Shown: positions 1 to 11,529, counted from the stretch's first letter. The stretch: 64,000 nt of DNA from Flaccisagitta enflata (GCA_965153355.1 OZ231127.1:90210001-90274000), one strand, 5' to 3'. Notes: generated by a model from the sequence alone, not told the origin. Numbers and translations: made by a program.

Positions 1-189
1 TAAAAACATTATGGAAGTACTAAACCATCGCAGCAACGTGTTCAGTCGCGTGAATGAGTCTGAAAATCGACAATATCTCCTTTTCAGTGCAAGGCCATCA
101 ACACAGCGCCAACGCACACTATGCGCTGCTCTAACTGCTATTATCTGTGTCCATCCTTCCCTATCAAACTTACCTCAATGCAATCCAGG

Positions 190-275
190 TTTGTAGTCGC
201 GACTCTATAAGCCACTTTGTCGGTCGGTCCGTCGGTCGGTCGGTCCGTCCGTCGGTCCGTCACAAAGTCGTTTTT
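190..275 (+). repeat. Fragment of hairpin-ended (CCGT)n element
   Basis: It has a short GTCGCGAC palindrome, then CTCTATAAG, then an imperfect GTCGGTCC/CCGT run. This is the same order as the fuller copies at 31,957 and 20,333. The far end with the GGCCG...CGGCC motif is missing, so this is a truncated copy. Confidence 0.55.
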
Positions 276-567
276 AAGGCTTTTTATCACGTTTTTGACG
301 GCTCTGAATCGCAGAGAAGAAACTTGGAGGTGTGAAAAGCCTTTTAAAAAATGCTTTTGAAAAAAAAATTGTGTCCGTCTGTCTGCCTGACATTTTTTGA
401 AAGTGCCGACGCACGCGACCTAGGTCTAATGACCTTGTTTTACCTCATTCTCCCCTCCTCCCCTCACCTCGCCCCAGTGGACCAATGGGAGCGCCGAATT
501 TAAGTTTCCCCATCCCTGATTGGTTCTTTGGACTCGTCCCTGCCTCCACCACAGTACACCTCGGTTC

Positions 568-576
568 TTATAAATA
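568..576 (+). promoter_or_regulatory. Candidate TATA box for the secreted protein gene
   Basis: The sequence TTATAAATA lies about 240 bp upstream of the ATG at 811, in a stretch that is otherwise not AT-rich. It would place a transcription start near 600 with a 5' UTR of about 210 nt. This is inferred from motif and position only. Confidence 0.35.
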
Positions 577-810
577 CCACTGACCATCCAAATACACCAT
601 CCTTTAATCGTTGAGTTACCATACCGTACAGCCTTGTTCATGTGTTCGTTGGCCGTCTAGCTCATTTTGCAGTGATTTACGTCTCCGTGTCGTACTTTTT
701 GTCCATTACGCCGAAGATTCGTCCAATCCTAACATGTGCTTTTGATTATCAGGCTTCGTGTTTTATTCCGACGCACTTCCTCTGTTTGACGCACCTCCTT
801 TTGACGCAAA

Positions 811-3275
811 ATGGCGGCCATTTTCGCGATCGTTTTACTTCTGGCGGCCGTCACACGGCAAAGCTTCGCAGGCAGTCTGATCCAAGGTTGGGAGAGAGAC
901 GTTTGCGCGGCCTACTTCAAAGTCAGCGGATTAGGTAAGTTGCTTTTTTTTTCATTTGGTTAGACGCGCTGACCCTGTTCAACTAGTCGGAAAAAAATGC
1001 GTTCGGCCTTTTACGCGCTTCCTAGTCCCCCCCCCCATTTGATTTTACTTGCCCTGATTACAATTATTTCTCTCTTTTCTCTCATCCTTCCAGATCGATC
1101 CACATTTCCCGCCGGTCAAATGTGGTAAGACCGCGTTTGCGTCGACGATCCATCATTTTATCTCGTTTGCAAGTATTTTAACGGCGTCTTTTCTGGCGAG
1201 AAGCGTCAATGTCCACCGGGAAAACTTTTCTATCACGGCAGGAACCAATTCTGGGAGAAGACCTGCGTTCCGGCTATCAAATGCGACAGCCAGAAGCAGT
1301 GTCCCAACTGGCTGCAGATCGCCCCGCCCACTCCAGGTATTGAAAACAAAACAAATGGCGAAGTTTGCTGTATAATTTAAAGAATCTAGTTCGCCTTTCA
1401 GAATGAAATTTTTAACTAATTAGCTTTTCTGGTATTATTATCGACTGACGAACAAAGGCAATCTGAAAACAAACGAACAAAAGGCACTCCATGACATCAG
1501 AATTTTAGTGCAAAGCCTAAAAACATTGGACAAAATAACGTCTTGTACTGGTGAGTCGGTTTTGATCTGTCCCCTCCCCCCCTCGTAATTAGTCCTGAAA
1601 GAGTGCCTGCGCCGGTGGTACGAGGCCCAACGGGCTCTTGACGCGGGAGCGGTGGACTATTACCAGCCCCAATGCGACATCAATGGCGACTACAAGGCTC
1701 TTCAATGTAGCAACGCCGGCTGTTGGTGCGTTTCTCCAACTGGAGCGATGGTCTCCGAAGTTCAACGTGGTGGATTTACTGAGGCGACGTGCCTGCTCTA
1801 CAGGAAAGGTAAGCCACTTCTACTACATTTATATTGGTGTCAATGCTTAACTCCTGCCCATCAGTGCTCCTGCCTTGCATGCGTGGCGAACATTTTATTT
1901 GATTGTCGACCTTAGCTTTCGTGCTACGTCATTTTTCAGATCCTTTCTATGGCAAGTCTGGCAAGTATGGCAAGGATGGGAAGTCTGGCTGGCCTGGCAT
2001 GGATGGCAAGGATCTGTCACCCGTTTCAAGCGGCACTCACGGCTGCATTGATTGCGTCATCGGCGAATGTCATAAATGCCTTTGCAACGCGGCTCTTAAG
2101 TGGGGCAACAAGGGAGTCACTTACGTCGTCGACCCGAACAACAAAGCGCGTAACCAATATTTGGTCTGCGAAGGCACCCGCATCACCTGTCATCCTTGCC
2201 CGAAAGGTAGGTTCATATATTTGTTTTCAGTTCGTCCCTGTTTCTGACCCGGTTTGTATGGGCAGTTGTCAAATACAGTGGAGCACCGCTTGAGCTTAAA
2301 AGGCATGCCTGCTTAAAAAGTATATCTTAATTTTTAAAAGATTTTATAGTCATTTTTATATTTGTGAATAGGCAGTATTGTTATAAGATATGATTTTTCT
2401 CCTTTGAGATGCGCTTTAGCGAACCTTAACTGTAGATGAAAGTGCGCAAAGAAAAACCACTGTCTCCAGTCTGGAAACTTTTGCTCACCTTACCCTAACA
2501 ATTGAGTTAAAACAATTTGACACAAGACCGCGTTGGACTAAGTAGGGTACTGTTCTCGAAGTCGGTGATGTCTTTTGTTTTACTGACTTTCTAAGTGGGT
2601 TTTATTTAGGGTTAGGGGTTGGGTTAGGGTTAACGTTGAGGTTGGGGGTGGTTTTAGGGTTAGGGTTAGGGTCATGGCTAGGCTAAATACTTTTCAACCC
2701 GAATCTACTCGGATGAAAGCTTCGCCCAAAACTGGAAAACAAAAGATCAGCATCGTCTTCGAAATTTCTTCCCTCAGTAGTTATCCATGACCATACGATT
2801 GCATCCCTTTAAGGATACATTTTATCCTTCGTGCTATCCCTTCCTAGGTTTGGTCTTCGATTGCCGTCGCGGCGTCTGCGCTACGACTGGTGAATGCCCG
2901 TCCATTCCCGCCAAATGCTATTCTTCCTGCCCAGTCTCTAACACTGGCACGGGGCTGGGATCTAAGCTCGGACTCGATCGCGACCAGAGCCAAGTCGTCC
3001 CTACCAAAGTGATCGTCAACCCCGTCATCTCGACGGCCGGGTTGACCCAACGCCAATGCGCCTGCAAGATGGCGCTCAAGTCTTCGACTTCCGGTTCATC
3101 TTCTGCTTACGCCTGCGATCCTTATTTGCAGCAAAACAACCTCATTTGCCAAGATGACGGAACCTTCGAATCCAAGACTTGTCCGGTCGGAAAAGCGTGG
3201 AATTACGTGGAGAAAACCTGTTCCGATAAGATGCGCAAATGCCGACCTCTTTTGGCCACTTGTTCTGCGATGTGA
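811..3275 (+). CDS. Secreted Cys-rich protein: chitin-binding-like, thyroglobulin type-1 and short Gly-X-Y domains
   Basis: Five exons: 811-934, 1130-1336, 1593-1808, 1940-2206 and 2848-3275. All join in phase 1, giving 413 aa. Residues 1-20 are a hydrophobic signal peptide (MAAIFAIVLLLAAV...). Exon 2 resembles a peritrophin-type chitin-binding domain (VCVDDPSFYLVC, then QCPPGKLFY and further cysteines). Exon 3 is a thyroglobulin type-1 repeat, with PQC, GDYKALQC and the diagnostic CWCV followed by a late Cys. Exon 4 begins with about seven Gly-X-Y triplets (GKSGKYGKDGKS), then a Cys-rich block. Exon 5 is a Cys-rich C-terminal region that I do not recognise. An extracellular-matrix, cuticle or mucus protein, or a protease inhibitor, is likely by inference. 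Oddity: the first acceptor of intron 1 (CAG at 1091-1093) would put an in-frame TAA at 1126-1128, so I chose the AAG acceptor ending at 1129, which fits the phase. Confidence 0.8.
2605..2673 (+). repeat. Interstitial telomere-like TTAGGG repeats
   Basis: Degenerate runs of TTAGGG, GGGTTAGGG and GGTTGGGG lie in intron 4 of the secreted protein gene. The best stretch, at 2654-2673, has three consecutive TTAGGG units. TTAGGG is the usual metazoan telomere repeat. This copy is internal to a gene. Confidence 0.7.
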
Positions 3276-3356
3276 TCTTTCGTTTTATTTGTGATCGTCT
3301 TCCCGGCTTCTACCCGGCACCTATTGTTTTTATATTCCTGTTTTGTGCTTATATGA

Positions 3357-3362
3357 ATTAAA
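3357..3362 (+). promoter_or_regulatory. Candidate polyadenylation signal (ATTAAA)
   Basis: ATTAAA lies 82 nt after the stop codon of the secreted protein gene, and a T/GT-rich stretch follows within 30 nt. No AATAAA occurs closer to the stop. Confidence 0.45.
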
Positions 3363-3764
3363 TATATTTTTAACGTCAACTTTTGTTCCTTTTTTTTCGA
3401 GGTGGAGATTTGGTATTTTCAAATGATAGCTTTCTAGCTACTTTTCCGTTGTTGAACAGATTTATCTAAACCTGGCGCTTTCATGATTGAAAACATCCTA
3501 TCTCCGTGTCAAATTTACCTAGAAAGGCGGCTTTCGCCGAATGTAAAAAAGTCTTAAGTGGTAGTCTTTTTTTTTCAATGCATGGTTTGTTTGCATTTTA
3601 TGTAGTTTGATTGCTTGTATGTGTTTTTTTTTTGTTCAACCTTTCTTTTGTCGCCTGCACGCAACTCTGCACCTTGCTCGGTCTGTGGTAACATTTTTAA
3701 AATTTTGATTTTTTGGGGGTTTGCTTTCTTTTGTTTTTTTATCTGTTTGTTTATCTCTGTCTGT

Positions 3765-4235
3765 TTTCTCTGTTTGTGTGTCTGTGTCTGTGTCTGTCTG
3801 AGTCTGTCTTTTTCTGCTTCTGTCTCCGTCTTTGTTTCTCTGTCGCTCTATCAGTGTCTCGCTTTTTCGCTCGTTAAGAAAAATGCGCAAGTTTGTGTTA
3901 TAGAAGTTGAAACCAATGTGTGTAACATTTTGAGTAATATCTTGACTTTCTTCTTTTGTTACAATAAAGGCGGCTAATCGCCGTAAGAAAAAAGTCGTAA
4001 ATGCAGGGAGAAAAAGAGACAAAGAGACAGAGAGAGAGACAGAGACAGAGAAGAAGAGAGAAAGACAGAGAGAGAGAGAGAGACACACACAGAAAGAAAA
4101 AGACAGACAGAGACAGAGAGACAGACAGAGACTGAGACAGAGAGAGTGAGAGAGAGAGTGTGAGAGAGAGTGTGAGAGAGAGAGAGTGTGAGAGAGAGAG
4201 AGTGTGAGAGAGAGTGAGAGAGAGAGAGAGACTTT
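3765..4235. repeat. Compound simple repeats (TCTG/GTCT, then GA)
   Basis: A pyrimidine-rich CTGTCTGT stretch to about 3,860 is followed by a purine GAGAGA/GACAGA stretch from about 4,012. The two halves are roughly complementary, so the region could fold back. Open frames here are Ser/Leu or Arg/Glu simple-repeat translations and are not genes. Confidence 0.75.
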
Positions 4236-5010
4236 TTTCATGTTACATAGGGCCTAAAATTAGGATCAATATGAAATATTGATCTTTAAGGAAAAAGGGA
4301 AAAATGCGATAAAATAAAAAAAGATTCAAAAAATCATAGCTCCTAAACTATTGATCACACAGAATTCTGCTTAGTGTCATCTGAAAGAGGAGAATGAGCT
4401 CTTTCTTAGCTATTAATTTCATGCGTAGTGTCATTCGGCCCGAAAAACAGGCCAACTTCCCCAAACTCCCCATGAGAAAAAGGGAAATTCAAATTCCGCC
4501 GTAGGTCTCAAAAAGCCGAAGGTATTCTTCGACTTTTTTCCAAATAAGTTTAGAAAATGGGATCAATGAAAAATAGTGATTTTTGCAGAAATTCATAACT
4601 CAAACTGACTGCGGAGACTTCTGGTTGCAACATATGAAAGTGTGTGTATATCAAAAAATGTCCCATTTCTATAATTGTTGAACTTTCAAAAATTGCCTTA
4701 AACTAAAAATGGAAAACTATATTTTGATTCAAAAAGTTGAACTATATTCAACTTTTTTCCAACAACCGTCCACTTCCCCCTAATTTAGCGCTCTCAAGCC
4801 ATTAGCAGTCAGTTTGGCTGGAGGATAATATTTAAATTTAGATTGAGAACGTTTTTTTCAGATTCTGTTATATGGAAGACTAGGAGTGGTACGCGTATTA
4901 CTGGTCAGTGAGGGTTCACAACGCCCTCTTCCATTTATTTCAGTTTGGGTGAAGTGAGGGATATTGTTCCACTTTTCTCAAGTCTTGGTCCTCGAAATCT
5001 CCCATTCTTA
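4236..5010. other. AT-rich intergenic DNA, no feature recognised
   Basis: No convincing exon, RNA gene or bounded repeat was seen. The sequence is AT-rich with short homopolymers. Confidence 0.5.
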
Positions 5011-5146
5011 ATCGCGGACACGACTCCATACCTTGCCAGTCGGTCCGTTGGTCGGTCTGTCACATCTTTATATTCCGAGTGGATTTTGCATTATTGCTCC
5101 TGCCTAACCGTCTGCGACTGGATTGCCGTGGATCCGGCCTTGTTAA
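5011..5146 (+). repeat. Hairpin-ended (CCGT)n element, nearly full copy
   Basis: It starts with GCGGACACGACTC, has a short GTCGGTCC run, then TGCTCCTGCC, and ends GGATCCGGCCTTGTT. These are the two characteristic ends of the family. The central tetranucleotide run is short here. Confidence 0.65.
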
Positions 5147-5754
5147 GCTCCGAATCGGCTAGCTTTCTCCGGCCTTGAATTGGCTCTCCAGCCCAAAATT
5201 AGCCCTTTAAAGCCTCTCAGGCCTCATATCGGTCCTCAGCCATGATATAAACCCTCACAGCTCTTGACCAGCCGTCTCACTTTCAATCAGCCCTCTTCTC
5301 ACCTCTGAGTCAGCCCCGGTCCTGGCACATGTCCCTAATTATTGTCACAAAATCAAACCACTGTCAAATCTGAATGGAGATTACCAAATTCAAATATTTC
5401 CATAGCTTTAAAACGTCTTCATCTTACTCGTGAAACATAATTGTTTCATGCAAAATCGAATGAGACTAAAGACTGTAAAACTCCCCATGCAAATCACTGC
5501 AAGATTACCAGGAAAACTTCTACACTTTAAATTGTCTAAAAAAGGTCTAAAGCTAGATAAAGATAGATGATCAAAAGCGGATTTCACGTCTAAGCTCAAG
5601 TTTTTTAATTTGCCTATGGATTTTTACCAAATTCTTGACGATTTTCAAAATTCAAACCAATTATGGATGATTTGGTATTTGCTAGCTAATGGTCAAGGTG
5701 GTGATGAAGTTGGAAATCCGCACCCTGCTTGGGCCAAAATTCATCCATTTGTTC

Positions 5755-5950
5755 GTACTCGCCCAGGCCCTCTCAGGCCAGATTTATGCCCTCTCAGGCC
5801 TGAAATATGCCCTCCAGCCTGAAATCTGTCCTCTCAGATTCAAGGCCTGAGAGGGCAGATTTCAGGCCTGAGATCTGTCCTCTCAGATTCAAGGCCTGAG
5901 GGCAGATTTCAGGCCTGAGTAGGTAGCTTACAGGCCTGAGAGGGCCTGGA
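5755..5950. repeat. Tandem and inverted CTCAGGCCTGA repeats
   Basis: Repeated CCTCTCAGGCCTGAAAT units occur first in one orientation and then in the other. Each core, TCAGGCCTGA, is itself a perfect palindrome. The stretch could form a cruciform. No coding meaning was seen. Confidence 0.7.
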
Positions 5951-6439
5951 AGACGGACAGATAAATAAAAATCCGTGTTCTATAGGACTTCGCCACCTTC
6001 GGAGCCGCTGCCCTACTGCCTTTCACTTCAATTTATACTTATGCAAAGCAGGGCAACGGGTATCGCTGACCATATATTGCCCTTGGGCGACCTGTTAATT
6101 CTTGATTTTTTTCTCGGCCCCTCCAAGCAACAAAACGCAACCAATGACGATTAATACTTTTAGAACAGCGGACGGGAGTCGGGAGGCACTCATTCAACCT
6201 CTTTCACAACGGTTATAATCTCGAGTACTTTGACTTAAATCATAAAGTTACAAACTTACAAACATAACATTTTACTGCGCAGTAAAGCAGAGGTTGACGG
6301 ACAAAATCGATGAGTCGGTTGAAACTAGATTTGCTTACGATCTCGTCGGGCACGTGCTCGAAATTCTTTTTGTCTATCACTCTATTTTGTCTGTCTCTTC
6401 TTTTTGTCTATTTGTCTTAGTCTCATGAGTCAGTACTTC

Positions 6440-6572
6440 TTAGTTGCGGACACGCAATTCTAAAGGACTCTGTCTCTCTGTCTGTCCGTCTGTTGAGGGA
6501 AAGTTGGAATGAGGCTAGGGGTTGCATGCCTTTGCTCACCCCTCCGCAACGATATTGTGACCCCGCGTCACT
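6440..6572 (+). repeat. Hairpin-ended (CCGT)n element, CCCCGCGTCA-ending subtype
   Basis: It starts TTAGTTGCGGACACGCAA, has a CTGTCTGTCCGT centre, and ends GCAACGATATTGTGACCCCG. The same end occurs at 32,150 and, reversed, at 8,103, so it defines a second subtype of the family. Confidence 0.65.
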
Positions 6573-6720
6573 AGTTCTCTGTGTGACTGTCTTGTCACTC
6601 TCGGTCTGCGACTGTCACTGTCTTGCCACTGTCTATTGTCTGTCTGTCTTCGTCTCTCTCTCATTTTCTCGCTCTTTCTCTTCTTCTCTCTCATTCTCTC
6701 TGATGATTATCTAGTCTCAT

Positions 6721-7529
6721 GATCTCGGTCAGGATTCCCGGTTGCAAAAAGCTTAAAGAAAGAAAAAAAAGATGGACACCTCACAGATTTTTGCACAGGG
6801 GACCTAAAAAGGCTGTAGAGCATGATTCTGATATTCATTTTGACCTAACTTGAGCCAAAAAAATTAGAAACGGTTTTTTTGTGCTTAAAAACAGCTATTT
6901 TTCAGTGAAAAATGATATAAAATAAAACATTTTGGATATTTTTTTTACAGATTCATAGAGTACCAATAGCTATTGATACTTGAATGACCTTAGAACAATT
7001 TTGAATAGGTCTACGAGGTTCAAAAATTGCGTTAAAATGCTCAAAAATGAAAAATTAACTCAAAATCAAAAAATTCTAAAAACTGATATTTTGGAACTGT
7101 TTTTAAGGGTAAGATATGCTATCAGTACGAATTTCATCGATATACTTGAAAAAACATGCATATTATAGGCGAAAAACGCGAAACCGCAATATGCAAATGA
7201 GATTAAGTGCAAATTTTTGAAAGTAGTAAAAATTGTGTAAAAACATCAATAATGGAATCAATACAGTGCAAATGGTTTAAATACATCAAATTTAATCAGA
7301 TTTGATGAAAAAATATTAAACTAATGTTTATATAAGAAAAAATGTAATTTTTTACATAAAAAACCGTTTCTAATTATTTTGGCTCAAGTTAGGTCAAAAT
7401 GAATATCAGAATCATGTTCTACAGCCTTTTTAGGTCCCCTGTGCAAAAAACTGTGATGTGTCCATCTTTTTTTTTTTCAAAACCCTTAAAATTGAGATTT
7501 TCTTTAACCGGAGTCCTGACCGATCTCAT
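6721..7529. repeat. Fold-back element with about 150-bp inverted arms
   Basis: Sequence from about 6,721 to 6,875 (GATCTCGGTCAGGA ... CTTGAGCCAAAA) returns as its complement from about 7,360 to 7,529 (TTTTGGCTCAAG ... TCCTGACCGATCTC). The AT-rich interior of about 480 bp has no credible gene. The structure suggests a non-autonomous inverted-repeat transposon. Confidence 0.85.
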
Positions 7530-8102
7530 ACGTTTATCGGATAAACTTTATCCGCAGATTTCAAAATACACACACCATAAAGATGCAGAATTGTAGATTT
7601 ATCCTGCTTGACTCTTCATCAAATTTAAAAGATGTTTTTGCTCGATTTCTAAGTTCGTGCCCCGAATTGATTATCGAACGTTTTCGGGATTAACCTCTTG
7701 AATCATTAGAAATTCAAATTTAACGAGGACAGAAATATACGGGCGGCCTACCCGAGACAAAAACAGTGCAATTGTAAAACGAAATTCGATTCCTGGGCAC
7801 AGTTGGGCAGGGCCGGGGGCGGTGGATGGGGGGGGGGCGACCAGTATATGTTCATTGTTCAGTGATGCTAAAGCGAAGTGACGGACCGGTCAACTGACAG
7901 CTGGACGGACCGTGCGATCATTATACGGAACCCGAATTAGTTTTCTATTCAGATTTGAGTGGCTCTTAAGATTAGGAGAGGGTGAGAGGATATGCTCATG
8001 AAATTGCGTGAAAGAAAGTGGAATAGTACTGGGGAAGAAACCTAGACGTAAAAGACGGAAGCCGAAATTTACAAATTACCCAAAAACGAGAGCGTTAACA
8101 AA

Positions 8103-8318
8103 TGACGCGGGGTCACAATATCGTTGCGAACGGGTGGGCAGGGGCGCACAACCCGTGTGCAGTATCCACACTTCCCATCCCACACACACGCGCACACAAA
8201 GACAACTGCAGCATCATAACTGTGCGTTTTCACACTTTACTATTCGACCTCTTCAGATGGATGGATGGACCAACGCAACGGACGAGCAAAGCCTCTTATA
8301 GAGTTTCATGTCCGCAAA
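8103..8318 (-). repeat. Hairpin-ended (CCGT)n element, reverse copy
   Basis: In window orientation it runs from GACGCGGGGTCACAATATCG through GGTGGGCAGGGGCG and a short GGAC-like run to GCCTCTTATAGAG and GTCCGCAAAAA. It is the same subtype as 6,440 and 31,957, on the opposite strand. Confidence 0.65.
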
Positions 8319-8360
8319 AAAAAACCGTATCCAATTTGGATTTCACATTTGACTTTTTTA

Positions 8361-8580
8361 GGTGCGACAAAGCACCTCTATAACTGGCTGTGTCCGTCGG
8401 TTGGTTGGTCTGTTGGTCGGGTAACGCATTCGTTCGATCCACACGTCGCAGCTTATTGGCCTACTTGGCCTTGTTATGTGACCTTGTCTCTCATCATGTC
8501 TTTTATTAAAGCGTGCACGCGACTCTTAACTCTCGTTTCGTCGGTCGGTCGGTCTGTTCATCGTTTTATCACATTTTAGC
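8361..8580 (+). repeat. Degenerate hairpin-ended elements, two overlapping fragments
   Basis: A GGTGCGACAAAGCACCTCTAT hairpin precedes GTCGGTTGGTTGG at 8,361. A second GCGTGCACGCGACTC palindrome followed by GTCGGTCGGTCGG lies at about 8,511-8,560. A GGTGCG-type start also occurs at 53,311. Confidence 0.5.
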
Positions 8581-8822
8581 GGCACTGCCCCTGTTCTTGT
8601 CTGTTGACAAATAGCCTTGCACCTCACTCTCCCTCAACCACCCGAACGCGGATGACTCGGCCTTTCTCTTACCCCCCCCCTTCCTTTTTAAAAGGTCACC
8701 AATTGAGATAGATAGAATTACATTTAGGTCGTTTAGTTGTCAAAGGAAACACTTAAAGTTAAACCAGACCAAAGTTCAGAATAAACTCCGCTGAAAGTTC
8801 AACGCGAACGTATACATTAATT

Positions 8823-9443
8823 ACACACGCCACGGGGGAGGCTTTCATAGGTCAAGAAAAATTCTCGGTCATAACGGCGAGTGGTTTGGGCCTCAGGAAG
8901 GTTTATTTTATCACTTCATACCAAAACGAAAATTTTTTTACTTCAAAATTTTTTTAAAATGCCGTAAAATGCCGTAAAAAGCCATAAAAATGGCATTTTT
9001 TACAGTTTTTTTGGTCCAAAAGTGCCATTATGGTCAAAAGATGGGCAAACAATGATTATCTGGCACTGAGACACATTCATGCATAAATACAGGCCAACCC
9101 ATCATCATTCAATATCTTGCGCCGTAAAATGCCGTAAAAAACCATAAAAATGATACTGAATGATGACGGGTTGGCCTGTATTTATGCATGAATGTGTCTT
9201 AGTGCCATATAATCATTGTTTGCTCATCTTTTGACTATAGCGGCGGTTTTAGACCAAAAAAACTGTCAAAAATGCCAATTTTACGGCTTTTTACGGCTTT
9301 TTACGGCATTTTAAAAAAATTTTGAAGTAAAAAAATTTTCGTTCTGGTATGAAGTGATAATTTGAACCTTCCTGAGGCCCAAACCACTCACCATTATGAC
9401 CGAGAATTTTTCTTGACCTATGAAAGCCTCCCCCGTGGCGTGT
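8823..9443. repeat. Near-perfect long hairpin (arms about 295 bp)
   Basis: The sequence from 8,823 (TACACACGCCACGGGGGAGG) through about 9,113 is repeated as its complement from about 9,157 to 9,443 (CCTCCCCCGTGGCGTGTA), leaving only a short loop. It contains repeated GCCGTAAAA units. A transcript would form a long, almost continuous duplex, which could act as a small-RNA precursor. No protein is evident. Confidence 0.88.
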
Positions 9444-10815
9444 ACAAAACCAAAAAAAAAAGGAAGTAAATTTTCCAGCGGCCAGTGCAGAATGATTCAA
9501 TATCTAATGTCTATACGAGGTTGGTCTGTATTACTAATGCGTATATAATGGGTCATTCTTCAACGCGTGCAAGAAACCTGTCCGTCGTCCATCAGTCTGT
9601 CTGTTCATCCCACTGTCTGTCTGTTCATATATCTATCCTGTACGTGTACTTCTGGCTAAAGCTCAAGTCGATAAGTGTGAGGATATTATCGATCCCTGCC
9701 TCCGGCCCGGGGTGCCTGTTCAATCTCTACGCTATGCATTATCAATCTGTACAAAGGCATTCCATGACTTAAAATGCGTAATCCGTACAAACACAAAGAC
9801 ATTCGATGGCTACTGTATGTTCGATCCGTACAAAGACACTCAGTAAATGATTTACTGTAAATCATTGGGAGCGTTTATGCCACGACTCGGGGAAAAGGTG
9901 AGTGCAAGGGGACTTAAAGTGCAAAACCAGCTGCACTACAATATACAAATTAGGGGCTAAATGGGGATTTAGAAAAAAAATGGAAGATGAATGAAATTTG
10001 GAAAAAGAAAAATGATAAGTATCTTAGAATTAATGTCCCAACAATCCCTGATGATGACCATTTGATGAAAAAACCTTTTTCATATTGACACACCCGAATG
10101 CCAAGTATTATGTAACGGAATAGGAAACGGCCTAAGAAATCGTCCGCATCCATGAATCAGCCAAGAAACTCGAGATGGGCCATCATCAAATTGACCCTTG
10201 ACACCTCGACCGAGAATCGGCCGATGGCGTTCGTGTCGGAGCTTTAACATTTAATCTCATTCCATTTTCAAATTAAAGATCCTTCTCCTGCATCCTTATT
10301 TCTCAATTCTCTTTCTCCTCCTCCTCAACCTCGTGACAAGAGCACCGACTCCTTTTCCTCTTCATTCTCCTCTTCCTCCTCCTCCTCCCGGTCGTTGCCC
10401 GGTCTTCTCCCCGGCATTCAAGAATTCCTATAAAAAGGCCGATTTAATGACAATCCATTCAAACTTCGGTTACGATTTTCGCATTTTGACGCTTCTTCTG
10501 TTTACGGCGACGGCGAAATTGATAACTTTTAAGTTGATTTGCTTCCGTCTGACAATTGTGACGGAAGCCTGCTTGGCGCGAATGACGCTCCCGTGGACGG
10601 CCAACATCTTCTGGACTTGGTCGGTCGGCGTTACTTGAAGGTGAGAGGCATGAAGGTACAGTTGAGCTTCACTAGTGCGCATGCCCAAGGGGCTGACAAA
10701 GTTTATGCCTTTCAATGAAGATACTGTATTGCCGATAAACGTATAAACAAATGAATACAGAATCTTTCATGGGACAAGTAGTACTATATACCTTGATGGC
10801 GGGTACGCTCTAGCG
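9444..10815. other. Intergenic DNA, no gene recognised
   Basis: Open frames are short and lack recognisable domains or paired splice sites. At about 9,890-9,930 there is a stretch (GGGGAAAAGGTGAGTGCAAG) that resembles the exon-1 donor repeat of the creatinase gene at 11,706-11,925. Nothing else stands out. Confidence 0.45.
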
Positions 10816-10899
10816 GTGCTCCATTGCTTATTATTATGTGGCTTTTGTTGTTGCATGTTTTTGATGCTTTGCTTATTTATTTCTCGAAGGTGTTTTCGC

Positions 10900-10901
10900 A
10901 G

Positions 10902-10976
<75 letters not shown>
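10900..10976. repeat. (GA)n microsatellite
   Basis: An almost uninterrupted GA dinucleotide run of about 75 bp, followed by GACAGA/GATA-rich DNA. The long frames over it are simple-repeat translations. Confidence 0.9.
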
Positions 10977-10979
<3 letters not shown>

Positions 10980-11082
10980 TAGTAGACAGACAGATAGATG
11001 GATGGACAGGCCGATAGGCAGATTTATAAACAGGCTGACAGAATGAATCGCTGATAGACCGACAGATAGACAAACTGAACAA

Positions 11083-11258
11083 GGCCGGATACACGGCCAA
11101 TACCAGTCACGGACGGGTGGGCAGGGGCGGAAATTTGTGTTTTCACACTTTCCAACTCGATCACTACGGACCGACCAACCAACCGACGGACGGACGGACG
11201 GACGGACGGACGGACGGACGGACAAAGCCTCTTATAAAGTCGCTAGTCCGCGACTAAA
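11083..11258 (-). repeat. Hairpin-ended (CCGT)n element, full reverse copy
   Basis: It begins CAAGGCCGGATACACGGCC, continues GGACGGGTGGGCAGGGGCGG and TTTTCACACTTTCCAACTCG, then a pure GGAC run, then GACAAAGCCTCTTATAAAG, and ends GTCGCTAGTCCGCGACTAAA. It closely matches 34,658-34,832. Confidence 0.8.
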
Positions 11259-11529
11259 AAGAAAGATTGATTGAGAAAACTGTGGGAGAAATTGAAAAGA
11301 TGATTTACTACAGATCTCATGTTTTTTCTTGTCAAATGTTTCAGAGACGATTCAAAATCTTCCATAAAGCGAAGAAGAATAAACCAACAACTACAACAAC
11401 AGCCACAACAACAACAACCACGAAAAGGCGACAAAAAGAAAAAGATCAGTGCAGTAGCCAAACAAGATAAAAGAAAAAAGAAAAGAGATAGAAGAAGAAA
11501 TTATTAAGAGAAAGAAAAGAAGAAAAAAA

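Noticed and set aside
427-641. 71-codon minus-strand frame upstream of the secreted protein gene
   Set aside because: No recognisable domain, and it overlaps the likely promoter.
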